Notes under the pieces: generated by a model
Told to the model about the DNA's origin: nothing
Databases searched by the model: none
Seen by the model: the letters and a program-made list of their open reading frames with translations, nothing else
Translations under genes and position numbers: made by a program
In this document: in pieces, positions 1 through 10,451 of the stretch
Layout of the letters: each line of letters starts with the position of its first letter
How positions within the stretch are numbered: the stretch's first letter is position 1
DNA from: Rhabdophis nuchalis
Taxonomy: Eukaryota > Chordata > Lepidosauria > Squamata > Natricidae
DNA: 64,000 nt
Direction: 5' to 3'
Assembly (NCBI GenBank): GCA_039707465.1
Contig: CM077646.1
Location: 76,842,715-76,906,714 of the forward strand

Positions 1-1150
1 TTTGGCAGCTGCTGCACACTGCTGGCTCATATTTAAATGGTTGTCCACTAGGACTCCAAGATCCCTTTCACAGTTGCTACTATTGAGCAGGGTACCACCT
101 GTACTGTACCTGTGCATTTTGTTTTTATTGCCTAAATGTAGAACCTTACTTTTTTCACAATTGAATTTCATTTTGTTAGATAGTGCCCAATGTTCAAGTT
201 TGTCAAGATCCTTCTGTATCTTAAGCCTATCTTATGAAGTGTTGGCTATTCCTGCCAGCTTGGTGTCATCTGCAAATTTGATGAGTTCCCCATTTATTCC
301 CTCATCCAAATCATTGATGAAGATGTTGAAGAGTACTGGGCCTAAAACAGAGCCTTGTGGTACTCCACTGCATACTTCCTTCCATGTAGATGCAGTTCCA
401 TTGAAGACTACACGTTGAATGCGGTTGGTCAGCCAGTTGCGAATCCATCTGGGGGTAATGCTGTCTAACCCACATTTTTCTACTTTATCTAATAGTAGGT
501 TATGGTCTATTTTATCAAATGCCTTGCTGAAGTCCAAGTAAATTATATCGACAGCATTCCTCTGGTCCACTAATTTTGTCACTTTGTCAAAGAATGCAAT
601 TAGATTAGTCTGGCATGATCTGTTTTTGACAAACCCATGTTGGCTTTTGGCTATTACTTTGCTTCTAGGTGTTCGCTAGTTTGTTGCTTAATTATCTTTT
701 CCAGAATCTTCCCTGGTATTGAGGTCAGGCTGATGGGTCTATAGTTTCCTGGATCTATTTTTTTCCTTTTTTGAAGATGGAAACCACATCAGCGCTTTTC
801 CAGTCTTCTGGCAGTTCCCCGGTGCTCCAGGATCTCTGAAAGATATAGTTCAGTGGTTCTGAGATCTCGTCTGCCAGTTCCTTTAGAACCCTGGGGTGTA
901 ATCCATCTGGTCCTGGTGATTTGAACTCGTCCAGGACAGACAGATGCTCGCTTACTGTTTTCTTCTCTATTTCAACTTGTGTTCATTTTTGTGGTGCTGT
1001 TTTTGATTGGTTGGATTGTTTTTTCCCTTTGTGTAAAGACAGATGCAAAAAATGAATTAAATAGTTCTGCTTTCTCTCTATTGCTTGTCATCTTCTTGCC
1101 ATTTTCTCCCAGCAGTGGACCAATGGTTTGTACTGAAACAATAATCAGTA
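1..1150 (-). mobile_element. CR1-like LINE, reverse transcriptase fragment (cut by window edge)
   Basis: Read on the minus strand this stretch encodes the N-terminal and central parts of a CR1-type RT. The order is a segment ending NSFFASVF (about 1080-1050), then PGPDGLHPRVLKEL-like residues (about 930-890), YRPISLTSIPGKILE (about 745-700), QHGF.K.RSC.TNL (about 640-600), motif [13 protein letters not shown], motif [12 protein letters not shown] and motif [10 protein letters not shown] (near 260). The longest open piece is 582-232. Frameshifts and stops break the rest, so it is dead. The C-terminal part and 3' end lie beyond base 1. The family call rests on remembered CR1 motifs. Confidence 0.85.
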
Positions 1151-2350
1151 TATTTTCTACAGAATGGGTATTGGCCTTATTTGTGCTTTATTGAACTCAA
1201 AAGTATTTATGAATGATACATGTTGCCTATAAGTGTCCTATGCAAACCATTTGGAAATGAGGCTCAGAAGGGACTTATTTCAGAAATGGTTAATAGCCAG
1301 AGCTGTTTAGTCCATGGCAATGGCACATATACTAAGAAGGTGTATGTCTGAGGGAAGCAGTGTTTAACATAATTTACTGGAGACTTCCTGAACAAGAAAT
1401 GGTGAGGAAGATGCCATGACTGAAAGTCTTTCCTGAAAAAGAGAAAAACAGCAAGTGCATCATTTCCTAGCAGTTCTCCATCCAAGCAGTGACCAAGCTT
1501 GCTTACTTACTTTTTTATGAATCAGCCAAGGTTGAGTAGAAGCCCTTACTAAATCCCAGCTTGTGCCCCCAAATGCATTTATATCTCTCAGCATAAAAAC
1601 CATACTATAGAACAGGAATGATAAGTAAACACAAATGTCTCACTTATGGTGACATATTAGAACTTGTCAAGGAGATTGCAAAATAAAATCAAGAGAAGAA
1701 CTGATGTCAAAAAGGACATGCTTGTCCTTTTGGTTTTCTAATATATAAGTAATAGAAAGCTTTAAATTATCTACAATAATTTTTGATGATGAACATGATA
1801 AGATGAGTTTGAAACAGAACTGTGGAAATGATGAACATGTCACCCCTAAAATGTATAAACATCTACTGAAATTTGAAACAGAAAAATAAAAAGTGAAAGG
1901 ATGTATGAAAGAACTGGTTGGCTACAATACAGAAATGTAACAGAGGGAGAATATGTGATTGAAACGATTGAAATTTATATGCTATCATTTTAAAGATAAA
2001 GTTTAGTTAAATGATGTGCTGCTGATAAATCCCACCAGAACATTTGTCTAGAATATACAAAGGTACTTCAGTTTTGTGGAAGTATAATTAGCTGAGGGGA
2101 TATATTACCATGCTTGGGTGATTTGCAAAAACGTTAGAAACTTTGGACTTAATTACATGTATTAATTCAGAAGATTTAAACAATTAATATACAATTGAAA
2201 CAAGTGGATTTTCTTTTGGGACTGACAATAAACAGTTGAAAAAAGGCGTTGAACTTTGTTTTTATACATGATAACTGCAGTGAGACTATCATATGCACGA
2301 AGGTGGAAAGATCAGACATTAACCTCAATGAAGGAATGGATGGTGAACAT
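1151..2350. other. No gene seen
   Basis: AT-rich unique-looking sequence. Only short chance reading frames occur, and I see no repeat, RNA gene or exon signature here. Confidence 0.6.
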
Positions 2351-2577
2351 GATGGAGACCTAATTTGGTCTAGTGGTTAAGCATCAGGCTAGAAAGTGGG
2401 AGCCTGTGAGTTCCAGTCCTGCCATAGCCACAAGTATCAGTTGGGCACCCTTGAGACAGTCTCTCTCACCTCACAGAGTTATTATGGGGAAAATAAGAGC
2501 AGGAAGTTTTGAATATGTTTGCCCCTTGAGTTTTTTTTGTAAACATAATAAAGGTGGGATATAAACAAACAAACAAA
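2351..2577 (+). mobile_element. tRNA-derived SINE
   Basis: A tRNA-like head carries an A-box-like TGGTCTAGTGGTTAAG and a weaker B-box GAGTTCCAGTCC about 35 bases on. The body contains CTCACAGAGTTATTATGGGG and ends in a LINE-like 3' tail (ATAATAAAGGTGGGATATAAA) followed by (AAAC)n. Head and tail arrangement fit a Pol III SINE mobilised by a CR1/L2-type LINE. The exact family is not named. Confidence 0.7.
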
Positions 2578-4073
2578 CAAACTTGCTGAGATGGCCAAAC
2601 TGACAGCTTTGATCAGAGAAAAAGACATTATCTAAGTTTAATGCTGACTGAAACCTCTTATACTTTTTGTGTAAAAAAAGAAAAAATCAAAATTTGACAT
2701 ACGATTTTGATAATTTGAAAAAAGTAGGATTGTAGAAGAAAATGTAAGTTATATTGTAACTATAGAGTAAGAGGTTAATTTACTTATTTATCTATAGCTG
2801 TTGTAAAAAAAAAGAAGTGACTTCTCTTTCTTCTTTCTTCTGAACTTTTGACTTTATCTTTTTAGTTCTTGCTTTTTGTCTTTTTGCTTTATTCTAAATA
2901 TTAGTTCTTGTTAGCTTCTATATTTCTTATTTAACAATTTAAATAAAGCTATATATGGTAATTATGACTGAAATATCATAGAAAATGCATGTGGGTTCAG
3001 CAAATTGCTGAATATCTGGAAATGGAGACCTCTTAAAATGGAAGCTGAGGGGCTTTTAAAATTTAACATTGGACATTTAAATGTGGCAGGAAAGTTTTAA
3101 TTAGATTACTCAAATTAAAAGGATCATATCTAACTTCCTAAACTGCCTGCAATGAATTCAGAGACACTTTCTCCAGCAAGCCTTAGAAAATTATGATAGT
3201 TGGACTAATCAGACATAACAAAAGCAGGAACCAGCTTCCCCAAAGAAGCTTGCTTGCTGGCTTTTTATCTCATCGTTAATGTTTTCATCAGCCAGCTCAT
3301 AAGGTAGATATTTCAAACCTGCTCTACTCCTTTTCCTGGGGTAAATCAACAGAGTTTGAAACCAAGCGTGTTGTTATTCAAACATCCCTCAGAAAAGAAA
3401 GAGAAGAGGAAGGGAGGGAGACTGGTGTTAAAACATTTATGTGACACTGCCGTTATATTACTCATCTTTAATAAAACACCAACCGACGGCACAATTCAGT
3501 TTTGCACAACAGGAGTCTGTTTCCCCTCCTCCTTTCCTGCATATTTATAAAAACAGGTGGCTGGACCTCCTGAGGAATTTCATTTTAAACATTTTTTTCA
3601 GGTGTACTTAGGAATGTGGAACAGTCTAAGAACTCTATAGTTAGTCATACAGACTGCCAAAGGATTGGTTTCTTTAAAAAAAAAATATAACAGAAGCTTC
3701 TTCTTAGCACTTGCTAATATTCTTTTTAATTTCAAGATCAAATTACAGCAAAGGTTAATTATATTGAGTCAATACCTTTTCAAGTGATAAAAATCCTGAC
3801 TACAAAGTCATGTTACCATATAAAATCTGAAGTAAAATTTATTCTCCCTTCAAAGAGAAATGTGAACCATCGTTTTTTTTAAAAAATCTCAATCCACAGC
3901 ACATATAATTTGAAGGGTATTGTTTCATAGATTTGTATATAAATAATGATGGAATTATTTCTGGGAAATAAACGAGCAAGCAACTTATTTCATTGAAATA
4001 AATATGAATGGGGTCCATAAAAAGAATTTCTCTGAGATTAAATTTGGGCCAGGAGAAAAAGTGGGGCTAAAGC
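2578..4073. other. No gene seen
   Basis: AT-rich sequence with short A- and T-runs. No supported feature. Confidence 0.55.
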
Positions 4074-4187
4074 AGAGGAGTCAAACTCAAGGCCCACAGG
4101 CTGCTTAAATCTGGCCTGTGGGGCTGACCTGGAAATAGCAAAGGACCTGCTTCTGGCAGCCAAAAAGGGGAGGCGGAGGGAACATGT
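4074..4187 (+). mobile_element. Partial hAT-type repeat (left end)
   Basis: Begins CAGAGGAGTCAAACTC and continues with CCCACAGGCTGCTTAAATCTGGCC, the layout of the common CAGGGGTGTCAAACTC hAT-derived repeats. It is interrupted by the hAT copy starting at 4188. A right end could not be located, so its extent is unknown. Confidence 0.4.
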
Positions 4188-4426
4188 CAGTGGTGAAATT
4201 CTTTTTTTTTTTACTACCGGTTCTGTGGGTGTAGGCATGACAGAGGAAGGATACTGAAAAATCTCCATTCCCTCCCCACTCTTGGGGGAAGAATAAAGAG
4301 TAAAATCTCCATTCCCACCCCATTCTGGGGCCAGTCAAAGATAGTATTTGTCAGTTCTCTGAACTACTCAAAGTTTCCACTACTAGTTCTTCAGAACCTG
4401 TCAGAACCTTCTGAATTTCACTCCTG
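4188..4426. mobile_element. Non-autonomous hAT transposon with 8-bp target duplication
   Basis: Termini are CAGTGGTGAAATTC and GAATTTCACTCCTG, which are inverted repeats of each other with one mismatch. Flanks GAACATGT (4180-4187) and GACCATGT (4427-4434) form an 8-bp target duplication with one difference. The interior holds ACTACCGGTTCTGTGGG and repeats of GGAAGGATACTG.AAAATCTCCATTCCC, shared with the copy at 26361-26692. No transposase is encoded. It is inserted in an older repeat that starts at 4074. Confidence 0.85.
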
Positions 4427-4589
4427 GACCATGTGTGGGAGCCCCTCCATCCCTTTTTTTAGACTGGACAACCTCCTGCAACACTTTGCCAGCCAAACTG
4501 GGGCATGGGGTAGGGGCGGGGGGAATTCAGAAACCACTTATTCCCAGAGGAGACAACTTCAGAGAATTTCCAGAGCCAAAAGTTAAATA

Positions 4590-4607
4590 ATTTAAGCCCA
4601 TATCTCA

Positions 4608-4644
<37 letters not shown>

Positions 4645-4652
4645 GCCTCTGC

Positions 4653-4735
<83 letters not shown>

Positions 4736-4826
4736 CCTACCTACCTACCTACCTACCTACCTACCTACCTACCTATCTCTGAGATATGAGCTTAAATATG
4801 TGTGTGTGTGTGTGTGTGTGTGTGTA
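4590..4826. repeat. Compound tetranucleotide microsatellite inside an inverted repeat
   Basis: (CTGT)n at about 4607-4647 grades into (CTAT)n (about 4652-4733) and (CTAC)n (about 4734-4773). The array is bracketed by ATTTAAGCCCATATCTCA (4590-4607) and its reverse complement with one mismatch (4780-4797), so it forms the loop of a potential 18-bp hairpin. (TG)n follows at 4799-4826. Confidence 0.95.
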
Positions 4827-5792
<966 letters not shown>

Positions 5793-7680
5793 CTTTATTG
5801 TCATTGTAAAAATTACAATGAAATTGGTTTTAACTTCACTGGTGCAAAATTATAACAGAAACAAAAAAGAGAGAAAAGAGAAAAAAAACTAGCATGTGCA
5901 TGGAGTGATTGCGGTTGAATTTAAAAGTCTCACAGCCCATGGATAGAAGCTACCTTTAAACCTGTTCGTTCGGCTGGCTAAAGTTTTATATCTTCTGCCT
6001 GATGGTAGAAGGGCAAAGAGATACCAACCAGGGTGTGAATCATCTTTGAGAATCTTCCTTGCTCTGCTAAAGCAGCGAAATCTGGCGATGTTATCCAGTG
6101 ATGTCAGAGGGCAACCGATGGTTTCTTGTGCCGAATTGATCACTCTCTGTAGTGCCTTCCTCTCCGCAACTGTTAAACCAGCATACCACACTGTGATACA
6201 ATATGTGAGGACACTTTCTATGATGGACCGATAGAAAGAGGTCATCAGCTGTTGTTCCACCTGATTTTTCCGCAGGACTCTAAGGAAATGAAGTCTCTGT
6301 TGAGCTTTTCCAATCACCAGAGATGTGTTCTTTTTCCAGGTGAGATCTTGGCTAATAAGCACTCCTAAGAATTTAAAAGAGGAAACCCTCTCCACACAGC
6401 CCCCCTCAATATACAGTGGAGCAGGTTCTTCTCTGTGCCTCCGGAAATCTAGCACCATCTCCTTTGTCTTGCTAGTATTTAGACCTAAGTTGTTTCTTGA
6501 GCACCATGCGGATACCTTCTGGACTTCTTCCCTGTATGCTGATTCGTCCCCTCCAGTTATGAGACCCATCACCGTTGTGTCATCTGCAAACTTTATTAAG
6601 ATGTTGGATGGATCAGAGGATATGCAGTCATATGTATACAGTGAGTAGAGGTAGGGGCTGAGCACACAGCCCTGAGGGGAGCCTGTGCTGAGCTTCAGTG
6701 TGGAAGATGTAAAGGACCCAACCCTTACTGTTTGTGGACGATCGGTCAGGAAGTCTTTGATCCATTCACAAGTAAGGGGAGGGAAATTCAGGTCAGTCAA
6801 CTTTTCAATGAGAATGCCTGGTAGGATGGTGTTAAAGGCCGAGCTATAATCTATAAAAAGCATTCTGACGTAATTCCCAGATTTCTCAAGGTGGCTCAGT
6901 GCGATATGGAGAGCAGTGGTGATGGCATCCCCTGTTGACCTGTTGTTTCTATACGCAAACTGGTGTTGATCAAAACTTGGTGGAAGACAGGACCTGAGGT
7001 GTTGTAGGACCAGTCTCTCAAAGCACTTCATCACTATAGACGTCAGTGCAATGGGTCTATAGTCATTCAAGTTTTTTATGGCTGCTGTCTTTGGAACTGG
7101 GATAATGGTGGCTGCTTTCAAGCATGATGGGACTCTAGCCTGTTTCAGGGAGAGGTTAAAAATCCTTGTCAGAACCCCTGCTAATTGGTCAGCACAGGTT
7201 TTTACCACTTTCCCCAACACCCCGTCTGGACCTGCAGCTTTGTTGGGATTTACAGCCTTCAGCTCAGCTCTCACTTGATGTTCATCCAGGGTGTGTGGCT
7301 GGATGTTACAGGGCCTTTGGGATAAAGCCACAGAGACTGGTCTTTTTACCTCAAAGCGGGCGAAGAAGCTATTTAGCTCCTCTACTAGCAGGGCATCAGC
7401 ATTGGCTATTTTTTTTGTATTGCCCTTATAGTTGGTTAGGTGTTGTAGTCCCTGCCACACCTGTCTTGAGTTGTTATCTTCCAGATACTTCTCTACCTTT
7501 TGCTTGTATTCCTGTTTAGCTGCCTTAATGCCTCTTCTCAAGTTTGCCCTGGCTTCATTATATTTGTCTTTGTTTCCTGCTTTGAAAGCGGAGTTTCGGG
7601 CTCTCAGCAGTGATTGTACCTCTGCTGACATCCAGGGTTTACGATTGCTGTAAACTCTGATACGTTTATTCACTGTTACA
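5793..7680 (-). mobile_element. 5'-truncated Rex1/CR1-group LINE
   Basis: The element runs on the minus strand. It begins abruptly near 7680, just upstream of the conserved NRKPW segment, with no endonuclease domain, so it is 5' truncated. It carries one long RT reading frame (7673-5889), then a short 3' UTR ending ACAATGACAATAAAGATT and the ATT microsatellite. The RT motifs and the tail match the Rex1/Babar-type elements of fish and reptiles as I recall them; an L2-related clade is the alternative. Confidence 0.8.
5889..7673 (-). CDS. LINE reverse transcriptase, open 594-codon frame
   Basis: This retrotransposon polyprotein fragment would carry out target-primed reverse transcription if complete. 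Rough residue order: KPW segment (10-14), GPDG (near 148), FIDYSSAFNTI (motif A, near 271), GSPQGCVLSP (motif B, near 330) and IKFADDTTV (motif C with catalytic FADD, near 360). After these come a thumb-like region with SSFKFLGVLI and a C-terminal YRSIIESVLTYCITVWY and LLPSGRRYKTL block. No stop or frameshift interrupts 594 codons, so decay is slight. The upstream endonuclease half is missing, so the copy cannot be autonomous. The start methionine is simply the first in frame; the native start lay further upstream. Confidence 0.85.
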   Translation of the reverse strand: MNKRIRVYSNRKPWMSAEVQSLLRARNSAFKAGNKDKYNEARANLRRGIKAAKQEYKQKVEKYLEDNNSRQVWQGLQHLTNYKGNTKKIANADALLVEELNSFFARFEVKRPVSVALSQRPCNIQPHTLDEHQVRAELKAVNPNKAAGPDGVLGKVVKTCADQLAGVLTRIFNLSLKQARVPSCLKAATIIPVPKTAAIKNLNDYRPIALTSIVMKCFERLVLQHLRSCLPPSFDQHQFAYRNNRSTGDAITTALHIALSHLEKSGNYVRMLFIDYSSAFNTILPGILIEKLTDLNFPPLTCEWIKDFLTDRPQTVRVGSFTSSTLKLSTGSPQGCVLSPYLYSLYTYDCISSDPSNILIKFADDTTVMGLITGGDESAYREEVQKVSAWCSRNNLGLNTSKTKEMVLDFRRHREEPAPLYIEGGCVERVSSFKFLGVLISQDLTWKKNTSLVIGKAQQRLHFLRVLRKNQVEQQLMTSFYRSIIESVLTYCITVWYAGLTVAERKALQRVINSAQETIGCPLTSLDNIARFRCFSRARKILKDDSHPGWYLFALLPSGRRYKTLASRTNRFKGSFYPWAVRLLNSTAITPCTC

Positions 7681-9862
7681 TTATCTGTACATGTTTTAAT
7701 GTAATACTAGGACTAGGCAAATTCAGGAATTTTTCTTTCAGTGAGCTGCTGATACAGAAATGAATCTTCATTTTATCCATGCATTTGATGAAGTAACAAC
7801 ATTTTGATTCTCTCAATGCATAACCCAATGAATCAAGAGCTAATAAGTAATATTCTTTGAGAATCACCAATGCAATTGGGTCTGTATCAAAGAGAGAAGA
7901 CAAAAATATGACTGTTAATGGTACCCAATATAACAGTACAATAGAAAAATGCTATTTGAAATCTCTCTCCCACTTCCTTTTCCCTTTCTGTCCTCTCTCT
8001 TTTTCTCTCTTTCCCTCTGCTTTCCTCTTCTATTCAGAATTTATGAGATAGGTTCATCCCTCCTGGCATGTTGCCTATGACATCTATGTCTATCATATGG
8101 AGGTCTACACTACAAATCCCTTGATTATTGGATTCCATACAGATGTCTGCAATGAACATCCCTTTGCCATAGAATTAAATGATCTCCACTGACTTCCACG
8201 TGAGAGGTTAGGTTGATCTCATTGGGTTAATTTCCCTCTCCTTGTGATTGTTTGCAAAAGACCACAGTCCTATAAATCATAGTGAAATCTGTATGAGTGC
8301 CCAACATGACTTCACATAGGAAGGGATAGTAGCTTGGTGTTTGCCTTCTGCCCTCAAATGTATTTTTCCCAGAATGCAAGATGCATTATGGGGATACAAA
8401 CTTCACAGATTCACACTGAAAGCAGTAATTGAAACAAATAGGGTTTATTAAGTTTCCAGATGTTCATAATTGGAACTACAACTGTAGTGAATGGGAAGAA
8501 AAAAGCTACTTTGCTGCTTCCCATCATAATTGTACTATAATCATTTAAATAGTTGTATTTATCTTCTTGATCACACAAAAAATACTTCATGCTGTAAATT
8601 TATGGAATAGCTAATGGCTCCCAAGTATGGGGCTCATTAGGGAGTGGTATTTATTGCAGTATTCATTAAATAAAAGCATTGTAATCTCATAAATTGAACA
8701 ATTATGCTCATTTGAACATTCTGAAACAGAAAATCTTTTATGCACTAATTGAACTGCCTAATGAAAAGCAGGTGTCCTAGAAACCATAAACAAAGCCAAA
8801 CTGGAATGATTTGAATATTAAAAACAAAAGCAAAAAACCCAACACAATTTAACATGCACACCTTAATTTTCAGGACACGCAACAGACAGATTCATTTCCA
8901 GATTTGTAACCTCTGAGTGTGGTATATTACTTCTAAGCAGATAGGCCACCCTCGCATACCAGTTGGCTAACCCTTTCAACTTCAAAGTTACTGCTTGGCT
9001 ACCAGCCTGAGACCATGACAGTCTGGCTGGGGGCCCAAAACCTGACAACTTGGCTCAAGGCCCAACAAATCAAGCTGACGGGCTTTTCTGCAAAAGGCTG
9101 ATGAAAAGTTCCTGGCAGCTTGGGCTGCTTGTGTGAACGCTATTCAATCACAAATATGTGCTTGGAAGCAATCTCCATCGATCTTGCCTACTAGCCAGAT
9201 GAACTGCAGATTTTCAGCCAGGTTTATACATTCTGGTTGGAGGGGCTTAAAAGTCGATCCTCCTATAGCTCAGGGGTAGGCAATGTGGTGCCCATATGCT
9301 TAATGTGCCTGCGGACATTTTCCTTGCTGCCTTCCAGGTTCTAACCTCTCAACCGATTTTAATCCTTACATTAATCTTTCAAACAGATACAAATGGATGT
9401 TGCTGTTTTCCAAAACAAGGCAGTAGCTCTCAGTATCATCTCTATGCACAGGAATGGTTTAGGGCGTCACCTACAGCCCATATAAATCTTTGGAACATAA
9501 TAATGGATGCTGGCTGACAGCCAAGGCTTTGTTTGAAAAAGCCAATCAGTCCCTTGAGTCAACTTTTCAAAGCACATCCTATCACACCAGTCACCTTAGA
9601 AATAGATTGAGATCAAATTTAGAAGTCCAGTGGACTTTTATTCGTGTGTACCTGCACACTTTACTGAATCTTATGGGATTTTCAAATGCAGGGAATTTAT
9701 TTGGGGAAAAAAATATTTCAGATCAAAATCATGATTGAAACAGTGTGGCATTTTGCTTTAATTGGATGGTGGTGATTTTAATTAAGCATGCCTTTGATAT
9801 CAGAAAGCACTGGCAGGTAGAAAGGAATAACCTCCTACTTATTACATCTATTTGTTTTTCAG
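7681..9862. other. No gene seen
   Basis: Mostly unique AT-rich sequence. A possible hAT left end (CAGGGGTAGGCAATGTGG) occurs at 9269 without a recognisable right end. No other supported feature. Confidence 0.5.
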
Positions 9863-9960
9863 ATGCACGTCCAACTGCCTATGCTAACTATGTAAGCTAT
9901 TATGATTATGCAAGCGTTCCTCTGACATCACTGGAAAAAAATGGAACAATACCTCAGTAG
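9863..9960 (+). other. Exon-like open segment with strong splice acceptor, unidentified
   Basis: A pyrimidine-rich tract ending TTTGTTTTTCAG immediately precedes an open segment of 32 codons (DARPTAYANYVSYYDY...) ending in TAG. The composition looks protein-like, but I do not recognise the protein. No neighbouring exon or poly(A) site could be tied to it. It may be a terminal exon of a host gene or chance. Confidence 0.15.
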
Positions 9961-10205
9961 ACTTGTGTTTTGTTGTTTTTTATAAAAAAGATCCCAGTGC
10001 AATAGTGGATAGTTTAGAAAAGAAAAAATAGCAATTGGAAAAATTTTTTGCTTGATTTTCAGTGATGTTCAATCTGTTGGGTAAATGTTAGAGGTCTTTC
10101 TTGGTGGTTTGGTGGTTCTACAAGACAGCTGCAGACCTTTTTGAAGAAATGTTGGGAAATGCAAGAAAAACAGTTTTGTTTTGTTTTTAAATGGGTATTG
10201 TGCTT

Positions 10206-10359
10206 GCACTTTGTGCCTAGGTTGTTTAACAGGGGTCTCCAACCTTTGCAAAATTAAGTCTGATGGACTTCAGCTCCCAGAATTCTGGGAGCTGAAGTCC
10301 ATCAGACTTAAAGTTGCAAAGGTTGGAGACCCCTGTTAAACAACCTAGGCACAAAGTGC
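10206..10359. repeat. 154-bp near-perfect palindrome
   Basis: The sequence is self-complementary about a centre at 10282/10283 (CCCAGAATTCTGGG). The arms include the foldback MITE terminus CAGGGGTCTCCAACCTTTGC and also about 24 bp of flank on each side (GCACTTTGTGCCTAGG and its complement). Only about two or three mismatches were seen. Confidence 0.9.
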
Positions 10360-10443
10360 TTTGTGGCTGGAGAATTCTGGGAGCTGAAGTCCTTCAGACT
10401 TAAAGTTGCAAAGTTGCAAAGTTGCAAAGGTTGGAGACCCCTG
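10230..10443. mobile_element. Foldback hAT MITE, rearranged copy
   Basis: It starts CAGGGGTCTCCAACC and finally ends GGTTGGAGACCCCTG, the same family as the copies at 27955 and 35383. A second internal right end occurs at 10335. The distal half contains AAAGTTGC three times in tandem. The flanks do not form a clean 8-bp duplication, in keeping with a rearranged structure. Confidence 0.75.
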
Positions 10444-10451
10444 GTTTAGCA

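Noticed and set aside
4607..4789. Repeats resembling a CRISPR-like or minisatellite array
   Set aside because: Simple tetranucleotide array with no spacers. The organism is a vertebrate.
9269..9310. hAT left end CAGGGGTAGGCAATG
   Set aside because: No matching right end or target duplication found, so not listed as an element.
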